DNA from: Sesamum alatum
Lineage: Eukaryota > Streptophyta > Magnoliopsida > Lamiales > Pedaliaceae
Assembly: GCA_034509735.1 (NCBI GenBank)
Contig: JACGWO010000003.1
Coordinates: 310,001 to 374,000 of the forward strand
Length of the DNA stretch: 64,000 bases
Direction of reading: 5' to 3'
The position numbers and the translations under genes are program-made. This document shows positions 12,427-23,995 of this stretch, piece by piece. Under the pieces are notes generated by a model. That model worked only from the letters and a program-made list of their open reading frames with translations, had not been told where the DNA came from and searched no databases. Every line of letters begins with the position of its first letter. Position 1 is the stretch's first letter.

Positions 12427-12604
12427 CTCTCTACCTCTCATCTCTCCCTTTGACAAAGTATGAAGTATTTCGATGGACACTCAAGGAAAAGCTGAAGACG
12501 GTGAATTCCAAACTCGCCACAAACAAAGTCTTCAAGTTCAAGTACCAAGAGTTCTCGGTGTTTACTACGAGTAGTATGTCGAAGAAACTTAAGGAATCTT
12601 CCAG

Positions 12605-15316
12605 ATGACTCCTCCAATTGAGTCTGCTCAAAAGGACATATTCGTGCCTAACCACGCAAGCGAAGATGACGAAGATAAATCTCCCCCGTCCTCTCCTCGC
12701 TCCGAGTCTAGCTACTCCTTCACGACGAACGTGGCCCAAGTCATGGTGACGAATGCCACAACCTTAGAAGAGCAAATTGCAAGCCTGACAAGAGCTATCG
12801 AAGGACTTACCAAGCATGTCCAAGAGCAAGACGCCCAAATCGCTAGGTTGATCAACAAGCCAGACAATGTTGAGGCAAGCCATATTCAAGGAAAACAAGT
12901 CAAGGCTCATGAAGAAGTAGAAATATCCACTAAACAGAATTACAACGGAGAGGATAAACCTGCAAATGAACTTCAAGTCTCATCCGATGGATTAATTCCC
13001 CTAGACCAATTGAAAGAGTTCATTGAAGGGACACATCAGGAGCAAGATTGAGGGAAGCTCAAGGTCATCCTTCACCTACTCCAAGCCCTACACTCCAAGA
13101 ATGGATGGCTTGAAGATACCAATGGGCTACCAACCACCGAAGTTCCAACAGTTTGACGGTAAAGGCAATCCTAAGCAGCACGTCGCCCACTTCGTCAAAA
13201 CATGCAACAATGGTGGAACATATGGGGATCACCTAGTCAAACAGTTTGTTCGATCACTATAAGGCAACGCATTTGATTGGTATACTGATTTGGAGGTCGG
13301 TTCAATTGATGGATGGGAGCAGCTAGAGCAAGAGTTCCTTAATCGATTCTATAGCACTAGGCAGACCGCCAGCATGATTGAACTTACAAATTCCCCGCAG
13401 TGGAAGGATGAGCCAGTTATCGATTATATCAATAGGTGGAGGAATCTGAGCCTCAACTGCAAAGATCAATTATCTGAAGCCTCCGCCATTGAGATGTGTA
13501 TTGAAGGGATGCATTGGGGTCTTCGGTATATTCTTCAAGGAATTCTACCTAGATCATTCGAAGATTTAGCCACTCGAGCATATGATATGGAGTTGAGTAT
13601 GACAGCGAGTGGAGTAGAACGGCCACCTGTTCAAGAACCCCGCAAAACTAAGGAAAGGCAAGAAGGCAAGAAAAGGGGGCAAGCCTTATTTGGAAGCTCC
13701 AAACAAGGAATCCATGGCAGTAAATGTGGCACCCTTCAAGCTCTGAAATAAGGCAAATAACGGTAGCATCCTAAGGAATAATGCTCCTTACGAGAGACCG
13801 CAAAGAAAATTAACCTTGAAGGAAATGCAAGCAAAGCAATATCCTTTCCTTGATTCCGATGTTCCCGGCATATTTGATGACTTGTTGGAGGCTAACCTTA
13901 TCGAATTACCCGAAGCAAAACGACCTGAAGAAGCCGAACGAATAGATGACCCAAAATACTGCAAATATCATCGTTTAGTTGGCCATTCAATACAAGATTG
14001 CTTTGTGTTCAAAGATAAGGTTATGCAGTTGGCTCGTCAAGGTAAAATCTCTCTTGAAGAAGATACTACGATAGCAAATGTGACCTCGGTCAAGTGTGGG
14101 TCTTTTGACAGTGAAGCCTCCTGCAATACCACACGTGAGAACGATTCTGTGATCAATGAGGACGCGCGGTATGAAAAAGAAGATTTCTCTGATATTGATG
14201 AATGCATGTCCACCATCACTTTCACCGACGAAGATTTGCTTCTTGGGTCAAAACCACATAACCGCCCCTTGTTCGTTGCTGGATATGCACGTGACCAAAA
14301 GGTGAATAGAATATTGATCGATGGAGGCTCTGCAGTCAATATCTTACCCCTACGAACCTTGAGAGACTTGGGGATCCCGATGGATGAGCTCGCAAACAGC
14401 CGCCTCATGATTCAAGGCTTCAATCAAGGAGGACAAAGGGTTGTCGGCATTATAAGGATAGAATTGTTGATGGACGATATGGCGTCAACTGCACTATTCC
14501 ATGTCATAGACACCAAAAACTTCTTACAACATGCTTCTTGGCCGCCCTTGGTTGCATGAAAATTCTGTGGTCCCCTCAACGTGGCATCAATGCTTCAAAT
14601 ACTGCCGCAATGGTGTAGTGAAAAGGGTACTCGGTGATACCAAGCCTTTAACCGAAGCTGAGTCGCACTTCGCCGATGCCAAGTACTACGTTGAAACTGC
14701 CAAAAGAGGAAAAGAGATTTCACCCTTAGAGAAACCAAAGTCACATGACAATCGAAGCATGAGGAGAAATGAGCAGCCCATTGTTGAGGCCGGATTTTCA
14801 AAGAGTCTGACTTCACCATTGACTCAAATCAATGCGAAGCAACCATCAAAACCGCCACTCGAAGGATTTGTGTCCTCAACCCAAAAGGAAGAAGAGGGAC
14901 ATGAAGCGTTGGCTATATATGGAGAAGGGTATGATCCTATGGCCTTCAAACTGCTAGTTAAAGCCGGGTATAATCCACAAGAAAGATTAGCCCTTGGAAA
15001 GCTTCCTCCCGAAGCAACCAACAAGAAGCTCCATGGACTCAACGCCACCCAAGTAATGTTAAAGGAAAAAGGGCACGCAATCCCAGATTCATGTGTAGGT
15101 CTTGGCTTTATCCCTTCTAAGCCTATCCACATCGCCATAAAATGGGCCAGCAGCAACCATGTCAGCAAAAGTCTCTCTTCAACAGAAGATGACCAAGGGA
15201 AAGAAAATCCACAAGAGTCTGTCTTCAATAGACTTGGCACACGTAAAAGAATGGTGCATAGAAAGACCAACAATCAATCTGTCTTTGATACGCTTGGTCC
15301 ACAGAAAAGAATGATG
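12605..15316 (+). pseudogene. Gypsy gag-protease, frameshifted, first part
   Basis: This encodes the structural and protease region of the Gypsy element. An acidic N-terminal part (12605-13051, coiled-coil-like at 12760-12850) is followed by the Retrotrans_gag domain at 13080-13600 (FDGKGNPKQHVAHFVKTC, then FLNRFYSTRQTASMIEL, IDYINRWRNLSLNC). A cysteine/histidine block sits at 13956-14005 (YCKYHRLVGHSIQDCF), then an aspartic protease (ILIDGGSAVNILP, active D-G-G near 14315) and the characteristic LLGRPWLHENSVVPST at about 14533-14580. Further gag-pro tail runs to 15311. Breaks: frame change near 13030-13050, an in-frame stop at 13260, frameshifts near 13700 and 14520. The frame is cut at 15316 by a solo LTR and continues at 19783; across the precise target duplication the two sides are in frame. 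Confidence 0.88.
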
Positions 15317-18300
15317 TGAAGGACAAGCGGATCCGCACCGGAGCGCGAGCGGAAGCGAGAAAGCGAGAAATATGCGTAAATTTAAATCAAATTTAAATAA
15401 ACGAATCCCAAGGGGTGTACCTTTGGGTGCTCAACCGGGCGTTCGATGTAGGATGTGTAAATATTGGAAACATATATTTTAAACACATAGGGCATAGATA
15501 TATTCAATAAATCAATCAAAGCGTAAGGGGGCCGTTACCTTCGATTGTTTAGCGTATGCTCCCGGCTACTTGCGTTGTTCCTTCTCCGAAATGCTCACGA
15601 AATACAAACGTATGGATTCTCCAAAGGTGACCCACACCACACCGGAAGGAACACACGTTCTTCTTGCTAGAAAAGAACGGGTTTAAGAAGGAATCGGTTT
15701 TAAGAGCAGAACACTATGAATTAGTGCTCTCTTAAACTTACTTTGTTCTTCCTCTTGATTCAAAACCAAGTGAAGAACACAAGTGAAAAAGGGGGAGGAA
15801 AAGCCGTGAGTTAGAGAGGGAGAGGAGATACAATTTTTGTCTTCTCTTTTTCCTAGAAAAAGATGAATAACGAATCACTTATGCTTGGTGTTGTATATTC
15901 TAATATATATACATAATTAATGTGATTATTGGAATGTGTCTAGGTTCATCCAATGATGTCTAGATTCATTCCAATCAATCACCATTAATTCTTTCAATCA
16001 AGCCTACCAAAATTTATGGTATGATCAAATCATACCAAAAGGGAAGAGCTTGATTGGAGTTGATTTGTCTCTTTCCAAAAGAGATAAGTCAACATACCAC
16101 CTAGCACGGAACATGGCTGATTTTGCTTCCTCCAAGGGAACATCTCGGCCATGTTTAATTAACGGAAGAAGTCCAACTTCTTCCTATTCCAAAATAGGAA
16201 TTATTTCTCCGCTCGGGTAAAATTTAACGGACCGGATTTTATCGTAATCCAATTACGACGAACCCAACATTAAATCCAATTTAATGTCCATTTAAATTAT
16301 TCCCATTGATCTTTTAATCCAATTAAAAGATCCAACATCTCAACTTTCCATATTTAATCAAAAAATCCAATTTACCGATTAAATGAAGGCCCGATACAAT
16401 ATCGGCCCGTCCATCCAATGGACTTTCCCTTAAGTAATCCAATTACTTATTTATCCTTCGAGATTGACTCCAAGTCGATCTCTCAACCTCCTCGGTGATT
16501 TGTGTGTGACCCTTTAGGTTCACCCTCACCTACACTTGAGCCCGTGTCCCACAAGGGCCCGTTACCATGGTGGCCGTCTAGAAACGATCCATGGCACTAG
16601 AGACTAGGTGAATTGGCGTGAACATTTAGGCGCCAATTCCGCACGGGTACGATCCTTCGTCTACCGTCTCCCGGCCTTAGTCTAGGGTATGGAATTAGGC
16701 GTCGGTTCCCATCCTTGACTAGGCATCTATGCTTAATACTCGAGACCCACGTACGCTTCATTGCGTCGACACAGGAAACCATTCCCTGTTCGACCAACCA
16801 CTGTGGCCACAGCTTCAAACAGCATGAACGTGTCTCCGAGTGCATAGGAGATACCTCTGTCACATATTGACAGGGGACGGATCCTCTTCTTGGAATCCAC
16901 CGTCCTCGCTACACATTCCGACTGCACTAGACAAGGCTTATGATAATCATCTTACAGAATGACTACCTCTCGCCAGATCCAAGATACAGACGTCATGTGC
17001 ACGCGACTGCCATGATCCCTCAAGTCTGAGGATTACTCCCGTACTATCGGAACCGGGGAAAGCCAATCATACCGACCAAGCCTCCAAGGCTTCCATATGA
17101 TGATCCCAGCGAGTCAGTCCAGTCGGCTCGACCCCATTCGACCAACCCATCAAGATCGTGTATGCGTCCCATGCCTGTCGCCGATGAAACACGGCACTCA
17201 TCCAATGAACACGACTCTTGACGCAAGTCTCAATAGGACTCTCGATACCCTGTCTCGAGGTCCTCGACTTGGAACGTTTCAGACCCAACTCTTAATCAGT
17301 TGGTTTCATGACCACTATCCAATGCGTGGCCCAACTGCACGAGTTGTTATCCATGGTCTGTGGGCTTTGTTGCGATATTGTTGGAATAGGTGACCAGAAA
17401 GCCAATAGGTTTGGCAATTTGTAACCTATCCGACAACTTGATGTGAATGTAATATTATTATGTGATGAATAAGATGAGTGTTCGTCACCAATGGTACCTT
17501 CTTTGTTGCGCTCATCTTACATTTGTTAAACCGGTGTTTAACTTATATCGCAACAAAGCCCACAGACCATGGATAACAACTCGTGCAGTTGGGCCACGCA
17601 TTGGATGGTGGTCATGAAACCAACTGATTAAGAGTTGGGTCTGAAACGTTCCAAGTTGAGGACCTCGAGACAGGGCATCGAGAGTCTTATTGAGACTTGC
17701 ATCAAGAGTCGTGTTCATTGGATGAGTGCCGTGTTTCATCGGCGACAGGCGTGGGACGCCTACACGGTCTTGATGGGTTGGTCGACTGGGGTCGAGCCGA
17801 CTGGACTGACTCGCGGGGATCATCATATGGAAGCCTTGGAGGCTTGGTCGGTATGATTGGATTCCCCGGTTCCGATAGTACGGGAGTAATCCTCAGACTT
17901 GAGGAATCATGGCAGTCACGTGCACAGGACGGCTGTATCTTGGATCTGGCGAGAGGTGATCATTCTGTAAGATGATCATTATAAGCCTTGTCCAGTGCAG
18001 TCGGAATGTGTAGCGAGGATGGTGGATTCCAAGAAGAGGATCCGTCCCCTGTCAGTATGTGACAGAGGTATCTCCTATGCACTCGGAGACACGTTCATGC
18101 TGTTTGAAGCTGTGGCCACAGTGGTTGGTCGAACAGGGAATGGTTTCCTGTGTCGACGCAATGAAGCATACGTGGTCTCGAGTATTAAGCATAGATGCCT
18201 AGTCAAGGATGGGAATCGACGCCCAATTCCATACCCTAGACTAAGGCCGGGAGACGGTAGACGGAAGGATCGTACCCGTACGGAATCGGCGCCTAAATGT

Positions 18301-19777
18301 TCACGCCAATTCACCTAGTCTCTAGTGCCATGGACCGTTGCTAGACGGCCACCCATGGTAACGGGCCCTTGTGGGACACGGGCCCAAGTCTAGCTGAGGG
18401 TGAACCTAAAGGGTCACACACAAATCACCGAGGAGGTTGAGAGATCGACTTGGAGTCAATCTCGAAGGATAAAATAAGTAATTGGATTACTTAAGGGAAA
18501 GTGCATTGGATGGACGGGCCGATATTGTATCGGGCTTTCATTTAATCGGTAAATTGGATTTTCGATTAAATATGGAAAGTTGAGATGTTGAGACGTTGGA
18601 TCTTTTAATTGGATTAAAAGATCAACGGGAATAATTTAAGTGGACATTAAATTGGATTTAATATTGGGTTCGTCGTAATTGGATTACGATAAAACCCGGT
18701 CCGTTAAATTATACCCGAGAGGAGAAATAATTCCTAATTTGGAATAGGAATAAGTTGGACTTCTTCCCTTAATTAAACATAGCCGACATGCTCCCTTGGA
18801 GGAAGCAAAATCAGCCATGTTGCATGCTAGGTGGTATGTTGACTTGTCTCTTTTGGAAAGAGACAAATCAACTCCAATCAAGCTCTTCCCTTTTGGTATG
18901 ATTTGATCATACCATAAATTTTGGTAGGCTTGATTGAAGAATTGATGGTGATTGATTGGAATGAATCTAGACATCCTTGGATGAACCTAGACACATTCCA
19001 ATAATCACATTAATTATGTATATATATTAGAATATACAACACCTAACATAAGGGATTCATTATTCATCTTTTTCTAGGAAAAAGAGAAGACAAAAATCCT
19101 CTCCTCTCTCTCAATTTTCGTGCTCCCTCCCTCTCTTACACTTGTGTTCTTCACTTGATTTTGAATCAAGAAGAAGAACAAAGTAAGTTTAAGAGAACAC
19201 TAATTCATAGTGTTCTTCTCTTAAACCGATTCCTTCCTAAACCCGTTCTTTTCTAGCAAGAAGAACGTGTGTTTCTTCCGGTGTGGTGTGGATCACCTTT
19301 GGAGAATCCATACGTTTGGATTTCGTGAGCATTCCGGAGAAGGAACAACGCTAGTAGCCGGGAGCATACGCTAAACAATCAAAGGTAACGGTTTATTACG
19401 CTTTGATTGATTCCATTTATATATCTATGCCCTATGTGTTTAAATATATGTTTTAATATTTACACATCCTACATCGAACGCCCGGTTGAGCACCCAAGGG
19501 TACACCCCTTGGGATTCGCGTATTTTGAATTTTATTTAAATTTACGCACTTATTCCACGCTTTCTCGCTTCCGCTCGCGCTCCCGGGCGGATCCGCTTGT
19601 CCTTCAGATATAAGTTCAACGCCGTTTTAACAAATATGAAATGAGCGCAACAAAGTAAGCACCAAAAGTGACGAAAACTCATTTTATTCATCACATAATA
19701 ATATTCCATTTACATCAAGTTGTCAGATAGGTTACAAATCGCCAAACCTATTGGCTTTCTGGTCACCTATTCTAACA
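15317..19777 (-). mobile_element. Solo LTR (subfamily a), minus strand, split by another solo LTR
   Basis: On the minus strand it begins TGTTAGAATAGGTGACC at 19777 and ends CTTGTCCTTCA at 15317. The 5-bp repeat TGATG flanks it (15312-15316 and 19778-19782), and removing one copy plus the insert restores the Gypsy frame, so this is a true insertion. No internal Copia sequence is present, so it is a solo LTR left by LTR-LTR recombination. It is interrupted at 17378/19612 by a plus-strand solo LTR. Its own length without that insert is 2228 bp. ORFs inside are LTR sequence, not genes. Confidence 0.92.
17379..19606 (+). mobile_element. Inner solo LTR (subfamily a), plus strand
   Basis: Starts TGTTGGAATAGGTGACC, ends CTTGTCCTTCA, and is flanked by GATAT at 17374-17378 and 19607-19611. 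At 2228 bp it has exactly the length of the outer LTR it interrupts, in the opposite orientation. The outer segment 15317-17378 and this element therefore form a long inverted repeat of about 2 kb per arm with a short central unpaired part. Confidence 0.93.
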
Positions 19778-19782
19778 TGATG

Positions 19783-20145
19783 TACCAAAAGAAAACCATG
19801 TCTAAGGTGGCTGCACATTCTAAGGAAAGCATCACATCCTCACAGAAACTTAGAAGTTCGATTCCTTCCAAAATGAGACGCCACACAACTCTAGACATAT
19901 CATGTGGCAGAATCTTGAAGGTTAAAACAAGAAGAATAGTCTTCATACAAGTTCAACTTAATGACGAGGATAACAAAGAAAATGTAGCATCATCCAATCA
20001 TGTTAACGGTAGTGTTGAAGAAGACATTACCCAAGTTCATCACATCATCTTAGCTAAAAATGATGAAGTTGAAAGAGAGGATACCGAAGATGGCTTGAAG
20101 ATATGCCCGATAAATGGAAAGTTCTTGAAGCGGTATTACGTCTGA
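19783..20145 (+). pseudogene. Gypsy gag-protease/pol tail, second part
   Basis: This continues the frame interrupted at 15316. It gives SIPSKMRRHTTLDI and GRILKVKTRRIVFIQ, blocks normally found just upstream of reverse transcriptase in Tat-like elements. It then jumps straight to CPINGKFLKRYYV and a TGA stop at 20143, which looks like the very end of a pol polyprotein. The reverse transcriptase, RNase H and integrase that should lie between are absent, so the deletion joins pre-RT to the pol terminus while keeping an open frame. An A/purine-rich tract (20146-20220) follows. Function as a gag-protease donor is not possible with the upstream frameshifts. The assignment of the last residues to the pol terminus is by resemblance only. 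Confidence 0.72.
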
Positions 20146-20221
20146 AAAAAAAAAAGAAGAAAAAAACAAAAAAAACAAAAAAAGAAACAAAAAGAAACCC
20201 AAAAACAAGAAAGAAAAAAAA

Positions 20222-20345
20222 CTCCTGGCCTGCATGAGTATAAACTGTGAACGGCCCTCCCCTCTCCAAACGAATATTTTGTACCCCTGAACTACGAATT
20301 GACTTGATCCTCTTGATGAGGTACGTAGGCAGCTTAGATATTCTA
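20222..20345 (+). other. Conserved-looking noncoding block after the Gypsy frame
   Basis: The sequence CCTGCATGAGTATAAACTG, then CCTGAACTACGAATTGACTT and GATGAGGTACGTAGGCAG, is a block I associate with the region behind the last frame of Tat/Ogre-like elements. No protein-coding reading is apparent. Its role is unknown to me. Confidence 0.45.
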
Positions 20346-21540
20346 AGTTCACTCATAACACTTAAATGAGCTTTATTCTTCTTACGAAGTCGTCGAGAGT
20401 GGAAGTACTCAAATATGCTCAAAGATTGCAAGATAGAAAGAAAAGGAAAAGCTTCTATTACGTAATCTCAAGGAAACATTGGAGTTCATGACATAGAACA
20501 AAGAAAAGGAAATCAAATGCAATAAATAAAAGGTCCTAAGCAAATCTCAAGCAAAGGGACGCAAATCCTTTAACCCTTCCTTCCTTGAGGTATTCCAAGT
20601 GTGTCCTTGAAGCCTCCAAACTCACAACTACTTCATCGTCGAGGGGGGTGGTATTCTCAAGCGCTGCAATTTCCTCCACAATTTCGCGAACTCCAACTTG
20701 GGCACTATGGAAAAGCTGATTTCTTCCTTCAGAGTGGCACACAAGTTCTTCCTGCGCTCTTTCAAATCCGCAAGCTCCTTCTCAACACGCTTCAACTCGT
20801 CCGTAGTAGATTGGACCATGGAAGCTCCTCCACTTTCTTTAGCACGGGCCTCTTGAAGGCGATCGTTGGCTTCCTTTAACTTCCGGTCGAAAAGATCTTT
20901 GGATAACCTTTCAAACGACGACGACCTCGCCTCATCATGAGCAGCAGCTTTGGCAAAGAATGTGTTCATCGATTCTTCCACGTTTAAGACGTCAAAATTC
21001 TGAAAGCTCTTCATAGATTCAAAAACGAAGTAAACGTCATCTTTGATTGATGAGATGAAATCAATTGGGGGGTTTCATATCTTCACGAGAAGATCACTCC
21101 ATAGCTTTTGAAGGAACTCCTTTTGATGATTAAGAACGAACCTCTCGCCTTCAAATACCGACACAGCAGCTTGACAAGAGGGTTGCTTTCTCTTAAGCCC
21201 CATTCCAAGAGGACGGGTTGTAGCCAACAAGTTAGACCCGAAGGTCGACGCTTGACTACCTTGAGAAGTTTCATCATCTTCCACGGCTAAGACTTCAGCT
21301 TCGAGCTACGATAATGTATCAACTAGGGTTAGAAACAAAATAAGATCTTATAGGAAAAAAAAAAGAGAGAGAAAAAGGCAAAAGAGTAAGAAGAAAATTA
21401 CCTCCTTGACAAAGTTCAACATCGATGGTTCATGATTTGATCCTTCACCATCACTGTCCGGAGTCGATAGTTGGCAGTTGGCAAGGAACTTGATCCCCCC
21501 CAAAAAAAAAAGGGGGGGGGAAGCTGCGGTCGAACTCTAA

Positions 21541-21662
21541 TTCTGGAAAGAAGTCGGGGCCCTTTTTCCAGCAGCCATGTGGCTAATACCGGATGTGGTG
21601 ATCCCAGAAAAGTGAAAAATGCCGGAGTTTTCAAAATATGATGGCACACGGGACCCCATGCT
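21541..21662 (+). other. Foreign Gypsy gag scrap inside the mosaic insert
   Basis: One frame gives [18 protein letters not shown] followed by a stop and [15 protein letters not shown], the typical start of a Gypsy gag core (IP-x-F-K-MP-x-F-x-K-Y-DG-T). It is unrelated in position to this element's own gag and ends where psaB sequence begins. Confidence 0.55.
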
Positions 21663-21748
21663 GGGCCAAGAGCACCCCCGCGAGTAAAAGCTTCCACGGC
21701 CGGTTGACCAAAATGAGGATCCCAAATTGCATGAGCAATAGGTCTTAC
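21663..21748 (-). other. psaB: Plastid psaB fragment (nuclear plastid DNA)
   Basis: On the minus strand it translates as [20 protein letters not shown] and continues FTRGGALGP, identical in character to photosystem I PsaB. It is a fragment of about 86 bp joined to unrelated sequence at both sides, so it cannot be functional. Confidence 0.85.
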
Positions 21749-21836
21749 CCTAACTAAAAAAGTATCATCAGAGCTGAAATTCCGAATGTCTTTGACGCCA
21801 AATAAATGATCGACATTATTGTAACTAGAATTGTAG
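21749..21836 (-). other. accD: Plastid accD fragment (nuclear plastid DNA)
   Basis: On the minus strand it translates as [15 protein letters not shown], then SSDDTFLVR, matching the N-terminal part of plastid acetyl-CoA carboxylase beta subunit (accD). It abuts the psaB piece, although these genes are not adjacent in this way in normal plastomes as I know them. Confidence 0.7.
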
Positions 21837-21896
21837 AAAGATATTCACTGGTCGAACCATATCATATTAGGGGATAAAGAGAAGCATATTCCATAG

Positions 21897-22006
21897 GCGG
21901 GTATAGTTTAGTGGTAAAAGTGTGATTCGTTCTATTAACCCTTTAATAGTTAAAGGGTCTTTCGGTTTTATTCATATTCCGATCAAAAACTTTATTTCTT
22001 AAAAGG
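21897..22006 (+). other. trnG-UCC: Plastid trnG-UCC 5' exon and intron start (nuclear plastid DNA)
   Basis: GCGGGTATAGTTTAGTGGTA and the next three bases are the 23-nt 5' exon of plastid trnG-UCC. GTGTGATTCG, a group II intron 5' end, and further intron sequence follow to about 22006. The 3' exon is missing, so no tRNA can be made. Confidence 0.85.
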
Positions 22007-23995
22007 TTCGATGTTTTTTGGTTTCGAATCCCTTTTCGTCCTCATCCAATGGCGATCAAGGTTGCTACTCCCACTTACTTCTAAGGAACGAGGAACACTT
22101 TGCTTCTTATTCACTTCAAGAGGTTCAACCACTTGAGAACTTTGCTTCAGAAGAGAAGTAGCCGGCTCGCAAGGATGATCTTGGGCGACTCCTTCACCAC
22201 ACTTCTTGCCTTTTGGAGAAGCTTGACTTGGGCCTAAGGCAAGCAACTTCGATACGTTTTCTTCAAAGTAACCACCGTGAGCTCCGAGCCACCACCTTTT
22301 ATACGCCTAGGAGGAGAACTTCTTCATATTTGGGGGCATGGGAGGAACAAGACTTTTTCCATGGTCTTGGACAAAATTCACAAGCGCCAATAACGGATTC
22401 CACCCTCTAAAGAGGCTTTGCGAACGTCATGCGAAAGAATCCCTGGCACTTCTTGAAAGAAACCAAATTGACGACTAAATCGATGAGGGCTATAGGGTTC
22501 AACAACGAAATGATCGCCTTGCCGTAGAGGAACGTAGTTCGAACGGACAACCATGAAATAGATTTCTTCAGATTCTGTGGTGTGCCCGTCGTTTGTGAAC
22601 GAAAAAGCCTTGTCTCTCATGATCATGTTGCAAGTCCAAGAGATAAAGTCGCCTCTGTGTAACCGCTTTCTCACCTCTTTTGGATCGTAGTATTTTGCGC
22701 CTCCTTCACCTGAAAAGAGCGTCATCTTGGGCCCGCGAAAGCTTTGCACAAGTTGATAATGAGTCTTGAAATAATAAGCTATCCAACTATAAACAAAGTG
22801 AATCGGAAATGGAGAGTGTACGCGAGTTGGCCTTAGGGAGTTAGAAATCTTATTCAAACCTCTGTAAATGCTAGCTAAGACAGGAACTGCAAGACCAATC
22901 CTTCGACCGACTGCCATGGCACTCGCCACCATGAAAACACTTGGGCGTATTAAACCAACGTCTTGAGTGGGAAAGATAAAACTATAAAGCCAACACGCCA
23001 AATACGCCAAATACGCCGCCAAGAATGTCTCTTCCTTTGAGCTTCCTTCTATACCAAGCCTCGAGAACAATGCCTCGTCCGCCGTGGACCACTTGCCATG
23101 TATCCTAAAGGTCCCAGAGGGGTTATGAGTTGACTTAGGACGAATGGCCTTCTTCTCTTTACGCGGAGGGGGCTCGCAGTATTTCGTCGCCCTTTTAAGC
23201 CAAAACTTGACCCATTTATCGACAGAAACTTGAGAGGATTGGCCATCGTTATTACTCTTTCGAAGCAAATGGTAGGCGTGGAGTAGGAACTTGCAAGAAG
23301 GAGGCACAAGTCTCCGCCCTGTCTCGTCAACCCCGTTAAGCTCCTTGGCACTCGGAACAACTTCATCATAAATGAGTCCCGCCATAGGAAGTCCGGCAAG
23401 GTTATGCATGTCCCACAACGAGATAGACAACTCTCCAAAGGAAGTCAGAAGAGTGTTGGTAGACGGGCACCACGCTACGCAAAAACGTCTTGACGATGTC
23501 AGAATTGCGGTCGTAGGTAAATAGTGAGGCGTATACGACATCATATACTTGGGCCGCGACTAGCTTGTCTTTGCACCGGCTAAGTACGTCTTCCATCCAC
23601 TCCCAAAACCCTTTAATGAAGCGAAACTCGCCGGCAAAGTGAATGTTGTCGCCCCACTTGGCTTTCCCTTCAATGATGCGGCGGCCGAACGTCGGTAGAA
23701 AGCTTGGTTCGTCAGAACAACGGTGATGAGTCGCTTGTAGAGACCACACCTTAGAAGTCTTGCTCAATGAAACTTCTCGAGACCATTGCTCTGTGTGAAG
23801 TGGAGTCGTCAACCTCGGCCATTGCTTCGCATATCGACCGATGAGAGGTGCGTGAGTCGTCAAAATTGTTCCTTTCTCACCGGGTTGGCTTTCATCATCA
23901 AGAATGATCAGGCTTTGTTGACCAGAGGAAAAAGACTCGTCTTTGAAGTAAACCTTTCAAGCTATCAAACCAAGAAGAAAGAATTTAATTGAGTT

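Larger units (their letters stand above)
20536..23955 (-). pseudogene. Plant mobile domain (PMD, MAIN-like) gene antisense within the Gypsy element
   Basis: This encodes a PMD (aminotransferase-like mobile domain) protein on the strand opposite the element's gag. The N-terminal part reads ILTTHAPLIGRYAKQWPRL (23880-23800). The PMD core follows: FCVAWCPSTNTLLTSFGELS, ISLWDMHNLAGLPMAGLIYDE and, near its end, YSPHRFSRQFGFFQEVPG. A one-base shift near 23480, in a T run, changes frame between the first (23863-23402) and second (23544-22378) pieces. A charged, low-similarity region follows, interrupted by the plastid mosaic. Finally there is a C-terminal coiled coil (21014-20536: KRVEKELADLKERRKNL, EEIAALENT) with another frame change near 20700. 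PMD proteins of the MAIN/MAIL family act in plant nuclei, and PMDs are known from transposons. The true start codon is not identifiable. Confidence 0.85.

Noticed and set aside
14037..15273. Minus-strand frames of 123-149 codons in the Gypsy gag-protease region
   Set aside because: Antisense shadows of a clearly recognised aspartic protease and gag-pro tail.
17512..18318. Plus- and minus-strand frames of 60-107 codons in the solo LTRs, repeated at 16597-17393 and 36621-37342
   Set aside because: The same peptides recur in every subfamily-a LTR copy on whichever strand the LTR lies. LTR sequence, not genes.
21897..22006. tRNA-Gly gene
   Set aside because: Only the 5' exon and intron start of plastid trnG-UCC are present; no 3' exon, so no tRNA can form.
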